Positions 21,936-33,459 of a stretch of DNA of 64,000 bases are shown here, one piece after another. Every line of letters starts with the position of its first letter. Positions within the stretch are counted from its first letter, which is position 1. Position numbers and translations under genes: made by a program. The notes beneath the pieces were generated by a model, which was not told the DNA's origin, ran no database searches, and saw only the letters and a program-made list of their open reading frames with translations. This stretch comes from Mesostigma viride (lineage: Eukaryota > Streptophyta > Mesostigmatophyceae > Mesostigmatales > Mesostigmataceae), in the NCBI GenBank assembly GCA_009746045.1, contig RPFO01000082.1:1008677-1072676 (forward strand). Direction: 5' to 3'.

Positions 21936-24004
21936 TTAGTGCTCAAGGCAGCACTTGTGCCGGCAACTTGTTGGCTCAGCACAGTCCCAAATTGACAGGG
22001 ACACGTGGCAGCCGACGACTCCAGCTCCAGGACTTGGCTCCAGGACTGGGCTTGGACTTGGTGCATCTGGTGGCCTCCCCTCACCAGGAATTCCCCCCGC
22101 AGCAAAATCCAAAATGCTGGCGCCCGAGACGCGCCACGCCAAACCCCCACTTGATTCTGGCCAGGGAGCGAAACCGTCACGCAGCAGGCTTGGTGACGTC
22201 TGCGTGTTGGCACTAGTAGGCCAAACGATGCCAGGCTGGGGAAGCTCTCCCAGCACGCCACGTAGGTTGACATCCATGGACAACGGCAAGCCAGGTGAGC
22301 TCGCCGCTGGAGGGGTCAGGGAAACTGGTGGAGCAGAGTCCACCTGATCTGGCACGAGAGGGCTATAAGTAGTACTGCCCGACGCAGAACTCCAGGAACC
22401 GTCCTCCCCGTGTGCCCCAACGACCGGTACTAAGCCGATCCCATTCCTTGCCGTCCCCACCACGCCAAAATCCTGCACAATTGCAGGTTTGTCAGCGGAA
22501 AAACCGCCCTTGCCGCCACACGACAGTGGCGACGACACCGGGCGCAGCAAAGCGCCTCGGGAAGAAGCCTGCAGCCCCAAAGGCCGCGAAAAGCCAGGCA
22601 GAAAGCCCAGCGTCTTGGACATGGCCGCCACTGGCAGGCCAGCGCTCCACAGCGACCCCAACGGCCGCACGGTCGTGGCCGCCAGCGCCGCCTTCTTGTT
22701 GAGAGCAGGTAACACGTAGACGTTGTCCCTCTGCTCCATCTTGTGCGCCTTGTTGTCCACCACAGCGATTTCCTGGTTGAAATCCAGCTTGTGGCCAGCC
22801 TTCACGAGCGCTCCAACAGAGAGCACCCGAACGGGCAGCTCGGGGACCAGAAGGGCTCCATCCAGTCGGAGCTCGCTCCCCGGCAAATGCACAGAAACTG
22901 TGCCAACTCCAGCAGCTTGCAGGTCGCCGCCTGATCCGACGATCTGCCTGTTGTGGGGGATAAGTGACACGAAGTCAGAACGGCACGGGGACATGTGGCT
23001 GCTCGCAGCCGAGTCCAGCACCCAGTTGAGTTTGTCGCCCGTATACTGCGTGAGAGCAGCAGCCTCCAGCGGCGTCGACGGCGACTCCTCGGCGATGGTG
23101 ACCATGCAGAAGCCAGGCGGCAGTTCAGCCGCCTCCTGAGTTGCGTTGGCAGCGGATCCAGCAGGTGCGTTGCGTCCCTTGCTCTGGTTCCCTCGGTTGC
23201 CGCCCTTGCCCCCCCTGTGCTGGTTGGGGTACCAGCGTGGGGCCTTCTCAGGATGCTCCTTCCAGCAGTCTTTGTCCTTGTGATTTGACAGGCCACAGTG
23301 ACTGCATTTCTTGGTCCCCCCGTTCCCCTTGCTGTTGGTGTGGTAGGCCTGGCCAGTGCCAGCACTCTCCTTTTTCACCACAGCACGTCCCCCCTTGAGC
23401 AGATCCTCCGCCTCCATGAGTGCCCTCTTCACCACAGGTAGTGGGTCCTCCTCGTTGAACCTTACAGACACCAGCGCAGGGCGGTACTCGTCTGTCAGTG
23501 CTCCCAGTAGAATGGCAGCAAAATCACGGTCCTGGATGACTCCCCCTGCAGCCTGGTAGTCAGCACGTAGAAGCTCCGCCCTCCTCACGAGCTGTTGCAT
23601 GGTCTCGTTAGGAAGCTTCTGTAGGCGGTGCAGCTTGCTCCTCAGCTCAAACCTGTGACTCTTGGTTAGCCTGGTTTGCTCATAGTTCTCCATGAGACAC
23701 TGCCATGCTTGGCTACCAGTTTTGTTGGCCACAGTGGCCATTAGGCGTGCAGCTTCACCTGTTAGACAGGTGAGCAAAGCTGCCCACAGGGCCTTATCAG
23801 CCCTGTCATTCTCCTCAGTGCCCAGCAGGACAGCATCCAAACTGAAAAGACTGACAACAGCCAAAAACAATTCTTCCACTCCTCCCACTTGCTGTAATCA
23901 TCACCAGCTGCACCAACAAATTTCTTGCAGCTCTTGGCAACTGTTGAAACAAGAGAGGTGTAGTCAGGCTGTCTGGTAGCAGTTTGGGTGTCTTGATCCT
24001 CCAT
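21936..24004 (-). pseudogene. Gag-protease of element C, one frameshift
   Basis: Starts at the ATG at 24004 (MEDQDTQT). The first part reads to about 23880, where the frame slips by one base; the rest is open from 23888 to 21936 (650 residues). Features: copia UBN2-type Gag (LTCLTGEAARLMATVAN, YEQTRLTKSHRF), one zinc knuckle CSHCGLSNHKDKDC at about 193-206 of the second frame, then a classic copia protease start WVLDSAASSHM at about 291 (DSGAS changed to DSAAS). It ends about 20 residues after a Pro/Ser/Gly-rich tail. Unlike elements A and B, Gag and protease are fused in the usual copia order. Confidence 0.85.
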
Positions 24005-24083
24005 GGTTGATCTGGGTCTGGGTGTTGTCTCTGGGGTAGTCAGATGAATGTCTCTGCTCCTCAAATGCAGGGTAGGCATCAAA

Positions 24084-24095
24084 CCTCCGATACCA
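24084..24095 (-). promoter_or_regulatory. primer-binding site of element C
   Basis: On the minus strand TGGTATCGGAGG directly follows the 5' LTR end CTTTCAACA. It closely matches the plant copia site TGGTATCAGAGC, complementary to the 3' end of initiator tRNA-Met. Confidence 0.8.
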
Positions 24096-24840
24096 TGTTG
24101 AAAGAACTAATGGGTTTGCCTTCTACAATGCTTGTGATTGGAACCCAAATGTGCCTGTCCTTGCAGGTACAGGCTATGGAGGATGGAAGCAAAGAGACAG
24201 AGACTCAGTTTGAGGCAGAATGATAGTGAGGAGTACCTTTGGCAAGGCTCCTCAGTTGTTTTATTAACTCGAGGAAAAAACACAGGCAGAAAACTGGAAT
24301 GACCTGATTGGCTGGCTAGGAATGTGCCTAGGAATATTCTCATGTAATACTCAGGCCACCAATCAGGTTAGGTCAGTGTACAGGCTACCAATCAGATCTA
24401 GACAAGAATAAATCTTATCTTGTAACTGCTGTACAGCCTTATCTTGTAACTGATGTACAGTCTTAACTTGTAACTGCTGCACAGTAATCTAACTATTTAA
24501 TAAAAGATCTCTCTATGTGTGATCTGATGATGATGAAGTAAATCTGGCGTGAACATATCAGCGCCACATCTGACATGCACAGTGTACATGTCAATCAGTC
24601 AGCTGTCCTGTCATAGATTCTCATCTGACATGTCATAGGTCAGCTGACATAGACAGATTTGTCAGCTGCCTATAAGGATCCACTTGGCATAGGTACTAAT
24701 CCCTGATTACTAAAACTGGCCACAACTTTCTCATTTGTAGGCCAAATCCAACGGGATAAAGAACAGTGGCTCCTGTACAAGAGCCTCTATCTATCTAGCC
24801 AGGTCAGGTGGGTACAAATACAAGGACCATGTCCTTGACA
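24096..24840 (-). repeat. element C 5' LTR (right in window)
   Basis: 745 bp, TG...CA. Next to the primer-binding site and followed by the CTCTC duplication on the other side. Confidence 0.9.
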
Positions 24841-26361
24841 CTCTCCCATTATGTGTCCCCAGGTCACACTGGGTCTGATTAAATCTGGGGAGGACTGGAT
24901 CTCCAAGAAATGCGTGGAACCTGTCAATGACCTGCCTCCTGCACGACGTCTACTCAAGCTCAAGTTTGTCATCAAGATGAAGGAGGTGGACGGGGTCAAG
25001 GTACCACATGTCAGGCCAGTGCTGAATGAGTTCAAGGGTACTGGTGAGTGCACTGCTGAGGAGTTGTATACCCCTGGCATGCTGCATGATACTTGGAGGC
25101 TGCTGCTGTGTGTCTTTCTAGGCCTTCTCAACAAGGGCTTGGACTATGGCTCAGTGGTGGTAGACTTCAAGAGGGCATTTCTGGAGGGGGATGCAGATGT
25201 GGCACAGGAAAAGTGGGAGGGCAAGACGCCTTTCTATGTCAGGGTGCCTGCTGTATGGAAAAGGGACATTCACACTGAGTTCCTTAAAATCCTCAAGGGC
25301 CTGGAGGGCCTGAGGTCAAGTCCAATAATCTGGAGGGAGACTCTCAACCGTTTCCTGAAGGAGCATTGCAACTTGAAGGTTTCTCCTGTAACTGTAGACC
25401 CCTGTCTGTTTCTGGGGCAATGGGAAGGCCTACCAGTGTATGCTTCGCTGCACGGGGATGACCTACATCTGATAGCTCCCACGTCGTGGCTTAAGGAGCT
25501 GATCTCCATCATTAAATCCAAGTTTCCTCTGGGTAGGGAGCAATGGCAGGTGGAGAATGAGCCTCTCCTGTTTGTGGGCATGGAGGCCACACTGGTGAAG
25601 AAGGGGGGGAGTGGCGTATGCTGCTGGTGGGGGGCAACGATTATCAAGAGACCCTCATTAGCAAGCTTCCTCCAGTCATCACACAGGCACTGTGTCCCAT
25701 GGTGAGGGGCATGGTTGCTTGGGTGGCAGGCATTTCCAGGCCAGACCTTATGGTCATAGCCAGGTTGCCTGATGACATGCTGACAGAGCTAGGGTCTGCC
25801 AAGGTGGCTGATCAGGTCAGGGCTTCGTCTGGCATTCTGTTGTCTGCAGTGGATTTATCACAACCCATTTGCATGGAGCTGTATGTGGATAGCTCAATGG
25901 ACAGCAGGCAGGTCTCCAAGGTCAGGGGCAGGGCTGCAGGGCTCTTTGTGCTCAGACAGGAAGGCCTGGGGAGTTTGGTGAGCTGGTTCAGTCGCCTGCA
26001 CAAACGGGTGGCTGTCAGTAGTGATGTGGCAGAATGCAGGGCTATTTGTGAAGGCATTCACACAAGCCTTTATCTGAAGGAGTTGCTTCATCAGATGACT
26101 TCTAACACTCCTTGGCCACTTCAGGTTACCACTCTTCTCAAAACAGACTCCATGGGGATGGTGCAGTTTGTGCACAGGCAGATGGCCAGAAGTAGGGACT
26201 TGGATTATCTCCTTCTTAAGGAATTGTCCTCCTTGGCCAATATTGAGCATATCCCTGGGGTTGACAATCCTGCTGATGCTTTGACCAAGCTAGTGCAGAA
26301 GGCAGCAGTGCAATACAAGGTTCTTCAGTCTCTGATGGACCCATCTCAGCAAGCTGTCTAA
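24841..26361 (+). pseudogene. Pol of element B, 3' part: RT and RNase H, one frameshift
   Basis: Continues the frame broken at 19851. RT motifs: KFVIKMKE, ELYTPGML, VVVDFKRAFLEGD, GLRSSPIIWRE, and HGDD at about 25451, matching element A and differing from the YVDD of ordinary copia elements. At a run of seven G (25603-25609) the frame shifts; RNase H continues in the next frame (25618-26361) with MELYVDSS, AECRA, KTDSMG and NPADALTK. The frameshift in a homopolymer may be a sequencing error. Otherwise the copy is defective. Confidence 0.85.
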
Positions 26362-26547
26362 GCTGGTGCCTGGTTATAGGGCATTGGAGAGCAGATTGTG
26401 TGGTAGTGTCAGCATTGTGACTGGCATAATACCTGTATCTTAGTCTGTACTAAGGCTCATGGACCATGGTACACTCACTCTGATTTTAATCAGGATACAG
26501 CCAGGTTTTGGCTGGGGTTCATGCTGTTGACTACACAAGGTTGACAG

Positions 26548-27766
26548 AGTTACGTTAAATAGTGCCGGAACCTTTTGCCGCCTGAGGCAAATCGGTCCGT
26601 CACACTATTTTGCCCGGAATAACCACTTCCGAGCACCCAAGTTAATTCGGCCGAATTAACTTGGGTGCTCGGAAGTGGTTATTCCGGGCAAAATAGTGTG
26701 ACGGACCGATTTGCCTCAGGCGGCAAAAGGTTCCGGCACTATTTAACGTAACTAAAACCTGGCCTCGTGGAGGGGGGACGAAGAGCCCGAGACATCCGCC
26801 TAGGCCGCTGAGCACGCACCACTAAATGCGCCGGAGCTGCCTCAGTGAGGATTCGAACCCCTGACCTCCAAGGTGCACAGGTTTTAGTTACGTTAAATAG
26901 TGCCGGAACCTTTTGCCGCCTGAGGCAAATCGGTCCGTCACACTATTTTGCCCGGAATAACCACTTCCGAGCACCCAAGTTAATTCGGCCGAATGAACTT
27001 GGGTGCTCGGAAGTGGTTATTCCGGGCAAAATAGTGTGACGGACCGATTTGCCTCAGGCGGCAAAAGGTTCCGGCACTATTTAACCTAACTAAAACCTGG
27101 CCTCGTGGAGGGGGACGAAGAGCCCGAGACATCCGCCTAGGCCGCTGAGCACGCACCACTAAATGCGCCGGAGCTGCCTCAGTGAGGATTCGAACCCCTG
27201 ACCTCCAAGGTGCACGGGTTTTAGTTAGGTTAAATAGTGCCGGAACCTTTTGCCGCCTGAGGCAAATCGGTCCGTAACACTATTTTGCCCGGAATAACCA
27301 CTTCCGAGCACCCAAGTTCATTCGGCCGAATTAACTTGGGTGCTCGGAAGTGGTTATTCCGGGCAAAATAGTGTTCCGGCCCGATTTGCCTCAGGCGGCA
27401 AAAGGTTCCGGCACTATTTAACGTAACTAAAACCTGTGCACCTTGGAGGTCAGGGGTTCGAATCCTCACTGAGGCAGCTCCGGCGCATTTAGTGGTGCGT
27501 GCTCAGCGGCCTAGGCGGATGTCTCGGGCTCTTCGTCCCCCCTCCACGAGGCCAGGTTTTAGTTACGTTAAATAGTGCCGGAACCTTTTGCCGCCTGAGG
27601 CAAATCGGTCCGTAACACTATTTTGCCCGGAATAACCACTTCCGAGCACCCAAGTTCATTCGGCCGAATTAACTTGGGTGCTCGGAAGTGGTTATTCCGG
27701 GCAAAATAGTGTTACGGACCGATTTGCCTCAGGCGGCAAAAGGTTCCGGCACTATTTAACGTAACT
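26548..27766. mobile_element. palindromic AGTT/AACT multimer, copy 1
   Basis: Four palindromes of 206 bp (26548-26753, 26886-27091, 27223-27428, 27561-27766), each running AGTTA..., CGGCCG-type centre, ...TAACT. They are separated by three 131-132-bp spacers; the third spacer is inverted. The whole is flanked by GACAG (26543-26547, 27767-27771). Palindrome ends vary (ACGTAACT or CCTAACT), and the two arms flanking each spacer always match each other. It has no coding capacity. The ends and the 5-bp duplication are those of elements A and B. Confidence 0.85.
27388..27476 (+). other. tRNA-like segment across palindrome and spacer
   Basis: The spacer holds a perfect box B (GGTTCGAATCC) followed by CTGAGGCA. 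89 nt upstream, inside the palindrome arm, GCCTCAG could pair with CTGAGGC as an acceptor stem. D- and anticodon-arms are not convincing. I read it as a degraded or partial tRNA-derived sequence, not a working tRNA. The other spacers carry the same sequence, in opposite orientation for the first two. Confidence 0.3.
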
Positions 27767-27771
27767 GACAG

Positions 27772-28537
27772 GTCCATTACAGACCATGTATTCTATTTTA
27801 AAAAGAAATGTATATTTGTACATACCTCACACAATGGTCTGGGAACCTTTATTCTGGGGTTTATAGGGCGGGGTTCGATTCCCTGGTATTATGTTTCTAC
27901 AAGCTGGCCTGCTCAGGTGTTTTACCTGTTCAGACTTCCCTAGTTCCCCAGGGCAGGATTTAATTGTTGCCTATGTGTTTCATTTTGTCATTTGTTTGCT
28001 GTGGCAATTTATCATCTGACAAGTAGACGGGCGCCATAAGACGGGCGCCAATACTAACCTGTTGAGAGTATGACGGGGAAACTATTGTAATACGTCTTAC
28101 TTTGTCAAGTGGTATTTCAATTGTCATGGATTTATTGTGCTTATATTAGATATGTACTGGGTTTTATGGGATTAGTATCTGGGATTAATGTAACTCACCG
28201 CCAGAAGGTCATTGTACTGGAGGCTCTACCGAGGTGATGGGATTAATTCCTGGAGAAGACCTCATAGAATTAACCTGTATGTATTTAATTTTGTGTGTTT
28301 CTAATATCTGGTGGTACTCTGTAATGCCACTTCCATAGGTTTTTATCCATTTCTCATGAAATGGTTTTCCCTGTGGCAGATCTGTTTCTTTTCCAGTTCC
28401 TTAAAAGAAAGGGCTGGGGGAATGGCATTGGCCATTAAAGACATCTGTTCAAGCTTCAAGCTGGAGTGAAGGACATTTCAAGCTACTTCAAGGGTCCCTG
28501 GCAGGGGATGTGATCCCTAAAGAAAAGAAGGGATTGG
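27772..28537 (+). other. 3' non-coding region and purine tract of element B
   Basis: About 770 bp without a gene, A/T-rich. It ends in a purine run (AAAGAAAAGAAGGGATTGG, about 28519-28537) directly before the 3' LTR. With 26362-26547 it forms the non-coding tail after pol. Confidence 0.65.
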
Positions 28538-29153
28538 AGTTAACGTAAAGGATTTACGTTAGATGGATAGAGATTGTTACGCTCTTTCCAACGGCACCTT
28601 GAACGCCTCATTTGGTTAAGGAACGTAAAAGTTATGACGTTTCCTAGGCTGTGCCGACAGTACCCGGCGCGCCACTGTGGGCGCGTACGGACACAGGATG
28701 TACAAGTGTCACTTTGATAGTCCGCAGGACGTTGACAGGACTTGTACAGGACTTGATGGTCAATTGATAGGTAGGCGCACTGTAGCGCGCCAGGACCTAT
28801 GAGACAATTGATGCTGACTAGTGTACGGATAGGTCCACAGGACTAGCCGTATGGACAATTGATAGATCTGCGCGCCAAAGGCGTGCCAGAGTCTGTGTAA
28901 TCAATTGATTGACAGTTCAGCTGTGACAGTGCAGCTGAATACTTGGACGCGTCCCTAGCAAGCTATATGTGTGACTTGGTCGCACCGGGACGCTAGCTCT
29001 TGCGTGCACGCTCTCTTGGCATAACGACCCTGTCGTCTGTGCTACGTGCAGTCTCGGACTTGACGTGACTTACGTCTGTGTTTGCTCATTATAATAAAGG
29101 CAACTTTCCTGCAAGAGCCATGGATTTCCTCGGTGGTAAACTCTCATTCAACT
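28538..29153 (+). repeat. element B 3' LTR (616 bp)
   Basis: AGTTAACG...TTCAACT, nearly identical to 15075-15690. Followed by GCTGC and the resumed satellite. Confidence 0.9.
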
Positions 29154-31446
29154 GCTGCACACACACGTACACACACCGCGCACGCAAGGGGCAACTGCAC
29201 ACACATGTACACACACCGCGCACGCTTGGGGCGGCTGCACACACACGTACCTACACCGCGCACGCTTGGGGCAGCTGCACTCACATGTACACACACCGCG
29301 CACGCAAGGGCCGGCTGCACACACACGAAAAACCACCGCGCACGCAAGGGGCAACTGCACACACACGTACATCCACCGCGCACGCAAGGGGCGGCTGCAC
29401 ACACACGTACACACACCGCGCACGCAAGGGCAACTGCACACACATGTACACACACCGCGCACGCTTGGGGCGGCTGCACACACACGTACCTACACCGCGC
29501 ACGCAAGGGGCGGCTGCACACACACGTACATACACCGCGCACGCAAGGGGCAACTGCACACACATCTACATACACCGCGCAACCACGGGGCGGCTGCACA
29601 CACACGTACATACACCGCGCACGCAAGGGGCAACTGCACACACATGTACACACACCGCGCACGCTTGGGGCGGCTGCACACACACGTACCTACACCGCGC
29701 ACGCAAGGGGCGGCTGCACACACACGTACATACACCGCGCACGCAAGGGGCAACTGCACACACATGTACATACACCGCGCAACCACGGGGCGGCTGCACA
29801 CACACGTACACACACCGCGCACGCAAGGGGCAGCTGCACACACACGTACATACACCATGCACGCAAGGGGCTGCACACACACTTACACACACCTTGCACG
29901 CAAGGGCCGGCATGCACACACACTGGCATACACCGCGCACGCAAGGGGCGGCTGCACACACGTACATACACCGCGCACGCAAGGGGCGAGTGCACACACA
30001 CGTACACACACCGCGCACGCAATTAAGGGACGGCTGCACACACACGTACATACACCGCGCACGCAAGGGGCAACGGCACTCACATGTACATACACCATGC
30101 ACGCAAGGGGCGGCTGCACACACACGTACACACACCATGCACGCAAGGAGCGACTTCACGCACAGGTACACACACCATGCACGCAAGGTTCGGCTGCACA
30201 CACATGTACATCCACCGCGCACGCAAGGGGCGGCTGCACACACATGTACATACACCATGCACGCAAGGGGCGGCTGCACACACCTGTACATCCACCGCGC
30301 ACGCAAGGGGCGAGTGCACACACACGTACACACACCGCGCACGCAAGGGGCGGCTGCACACACACGTACACACACCATGCACGCAAGGGCCGGCATGCAC
30401 ACACACGTACATCCACCGCGCACGCAAGGGGCAACTGCACACACATGTACACACACCGCGCACGCTTGGGGCAGCTGCACTCACATGTACACACACCGCG
30501 CACGCAAGGGCCGGCTGCACACACACGTACATACACCGCGCACGCAAGGGGCAACTGCACACACATGTACACACACCGCGCACGCAAGGGGCAACTGCAC
30601 ACACACGTACACACACCGCGCACGCTTGGGGCGGCTGCACACACATGTACCTACACCGCGCACGCAAGGGGCGGCTGCACACACACGTACATCCACCGCG
30701 CACGCAAGGGGCAACTGCACACACATGTACACACACCGCGCACGCTTGGGGCAGCTGCACTCACATGTACACACACCGCACACGCAAGGGCCGGCTGCAC
30801 ACACACGTACATCCACCGCGCACGCAAGGGGCAACTGCACACACACGTACATACACCGCGCACGCAAGGGGCAACTGCACACACACGTACACACACCGCG
30901 CACGCTTGGGGCGGCTGCACACACACGTACATACACCGCGCACGCAAGGGGCGGCTGCACACACACGTACATCCACCGCGCACGCAAGGGGCGGCTGCAC
31001 ACACATGTACACACACCGCGCACGCTTGGGGCGGCTGCACACACATGTACCTACACCGCGCACGCAAGGGGCGGCTGCACACACACGTACATCCACCGCG
31101 CACGCAAGGGGCAACTGCACACACATGTACACACACCGCGCACGCTTGGGGCAGCTGCACTCACATGTACACACACCGCACACGCAAGGGCCGGCTGCAC
31201 ACACACGTACATCCACCGCGCACGCAAGGGGCAACTGCACACACACGTACATACACCGCGCACGCAAGGGGCGCCTGCACACACACGTACACACACCGCG
31301 CACGCAAGGGGCAACTGCACACACATGTACCTACACCGCGCACGCTTGGGGCGGCTGCACACACACGTACCTACACCGCGCACGCAAGGGGCGGCTGCAC
31401 ACACACGTACATCCACCGCGCACGCAAGGGGCAACTGCACACACAT
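29154..31446. repeat. 40-bp satellite, array B (about 57 units)
   Basis: Same unit and orientation as array A. The irregular block (around 29830-30400) matches that of array A (around 8570-9140) over long stretches, so the arrays share duplicated blocks. Confidence 0.95.
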
Positions 31447-33459
31447 ATATCCAATTGCTGCTTTAGTTCCATTGGAGTGAGGGGCTGCCAGAGAAACATG
31501 TTTATTACAAATACGTGTTAGGCACACGTCCAAGCCATTAGCTAACCTAAGAATCTGCAGTTTCTAAGCTAACTAGGCCACACAACAAGGGCCGAAACAT
31601 CATACCAGTCATAAGGACCTGGGCCAGTCAAGAGGACCTGGGCTTTGTAACATCCGTCTGGCAGCAAGGGTGGGTGGGTGGGAGCTGCAAAGAGGAGTGG
31701 TTGTTGCCCCGCCACAACCCTAAGTATCCACCGTCTACCTAGTCGTAGGTGGGGTGACGGACGCCAGCCCACTGACCAACAGGCCAGTGGCGCCGCGCCG
31801 TCCCCGGTCCACAGGACTGCCCCCGGTCCACAACACAAATTGGACCCGGTCCACAGTACCGTCCCCGGTACCCCCCCCCCCACAACACCGTACCCCCCCC
31901 CCTAGTACTGGCTACCTAGTCAGACCTGTCTACTGCGGCCTCCCCTCCCCCTTTGAGACTTCCGCAGGTCATAGATAGAACGAGCGTGAGCTCACAAAAT
32001 CCAATTGCTGCTTTAGTTCCATTGGAGTGAGGGGCTGCCAGAGAAACATGTTTATTACAAATACGTGTTAGGCACACGTCCAAGCCATTAGCTAACCTAA
32101 GAATCTGCAGTTTCTAAGCTAACTAGGCCACACAACAAGGGCCGAAACATCATACCAGTCATAAGGACCTGGGCCAGTCAAGAGGACCTGGGCTTTGTAA
32201 CATCCCGCACCCACTACCTGGCCACTTGGCCGCAAGCTGTCGTATGGCCCAGACTTCTCGTCGCCCCCCTTGTCCCCTGCCGCTACCAGTGCTTCATTAA
32301 CCAGGCGGCAATACAAGGGGGAAGCCAAAAGTATCCCCGTAGGGACCCCCACTGCGGGGGGGTTCTCACCCATGTGGGCACTGCCCTCGGCAGCCACCCC
32401 TGCAGGCTCGGCAATTCTTTGTACACCTTTCTTCACAGGCATAGCACCCCCGGCACCCCAATGACGCAGCTGCGTCTGGGATCCGCTATCGCCCCGCCCT
32501 AACATCCTTCCCCTTCCCCGCTGTACACCGTCAGTCCCAACAACTCGTCCCCGCTTAAATTACGCGGCAACGACCCCGCCATTCCGCGCTGGCCGCCGGC
32601 CGCTATCGCCTCACTTGGCACGAGGAAATGTTAGGCTGTTTAGGGTGCTGCCCCCCCTGGCGCTGGGGCTGCAGCCACCCCGCTCCTATGCTGGCCTGGG
32701 GGCTCGATTCCCCCTTCTTCCCATGCTCGTATAGCGCGCTCATGCACTATTCTTGACGATATTCATTAGCCAGGCCCAGCACATACGATACACAACGAAC
32801 TTGCCTGCGGCGTATTCCCCCTCCGCCTGTAGCTGTTGCCACCCTAGCACCACGACTGCCCCGCTTTAGTTGTCCGATCAAGAGTCACTCCCGCGTCTAT
32901 CCAGACCCCTCCCGCGAGCCCGGGGTGGCGAGTACAACGCAGCAGAAATAAAGCAATCTGGCACTGGCAGCTACCGCCTGCACTTCGAACGGCAAGTTAT
33001 TGGGGTGCTGCCGACCCCCGTCGCGCAGCCGTCATAACCTTAAATAAAACAGGCCCCCGAATAATAATTCGGAGGCCGGTAGCTGTGATTTACATTCGGC
33101 ACCGCCATAGCAGTGCACACACGCCGTCAGTGGGCCGTCGACACAGCTGCAAAGAGGAGTGGTTGTTGCCCCGCCACAACCCTAAGTATCCACCGTCTAC
33201 CTAGTCGTAGGTGGGGTGACGGACGCCAGCCCACTGACCAACAGGCCAGTGGCGCCGCGCCGTCCCCGGTCCACAGGACTGCCCCCGGTCCACAACACAA
33301 ATTGGACCCGGTCCACAGTACCGTCCCCGGTACCCCCCCCCCACAACACCGTACCCCCCCCCCTAGTACTGGCTACCTAGTCAGACCTGTCTACTGCGGC
33401 CTCCCCTCCCCCTTTGAGACTTCCGCAGGTCATAGATAGAACGAGCGTGAGCTCACAAA
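31447..33459. repeat. composite repeat X, copy 2
   Basis: Nearly identical to copy 1, a few bases shorter, with differences in C/G runs. It again breaks the satellite immediately before a GTAC, but in a unit of different sequence (CACACAT before, GTACACACACC after), so this is not simply the same junction copied. Confidence 0.8.
32119..32505 (-). CDS. 128-residue ORF in repeat X, copy 2
   Basis: Same frame as 13699-14085, with a two-residue change where a C/G run differs. Function unknown. Confidence 0.3.
   Translation of the reverse strand: MLGRGDSGSQTQLRHWGAGGAMPVKKGVQRIAEPAGVAAEGSAHMGENPPAVGVPTGILLASPLYCRLVNEALVAAGDKGGDEKSGPYDSLRPSGQVVGAGCYKAQVLLTGPGPYDWYDVSALVVWPS

Larger units (their letters stand above)
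19852..24840 (-). mobile_element. non-autonomous copia element C (gag-protease only)
   Basis: LTRs of 747 and 745 bp (TGTTGAAAG...CTTGACA), identical except for the length of one A-run, flanked by CTCTC duplications (19847-19851, 24841-24845). Orientation is minus: the primer site and gag lie by the right LTR and the purine tract (AAGGGGGG on the minus strand) by the left one. It encodes Gag and a protease-like domain, and no integrase, RT or RNase H. It would need enzymes from another copia element. It lies inside pol of element B. Confidence 0.9.
15075..29153 (+). mobile_element. copia-like LTR retrotransposon B (14.1 kb with nested insertions)
   Basis: Two 616-bp LTRs, AGTTAACG...TTCAACT, flanked by a GCTGC duplication inside the 40-bp satellite. 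Internal order: an extra ORF, gag, pol with integrase, retropepsin-like, RT and RNase H, then a 3' region and a purine tract. The coding part is split by element C at 19852-24840 and the 3' region by a palindromic multimer at 26548-27766. Gag and pol each carry a frameshift. Without the nested inserts it is about 7.9 kb. It is the same lineage as element A by domain order, HGDD box and LTR ends. Confidence 0.9.

Noticed and set aside
22412-23559. Several plus-strand frames across element C
   Set aside because: Antisense shadows of the Gag-protease frame.
26845-27469. Two 64-79-codon frames starting MRIRTPDLQGAQ
   Set aside because: They are readings of the box B spacer and palindrome arm in both orientations; no coding constraint.
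27388-27476. A functional tRNA gene
   Set aside because: Box B and a possible acceptor stem are present, but D- and anticodon-arms are not convincing and the segment spans a mobile palindrome junction.
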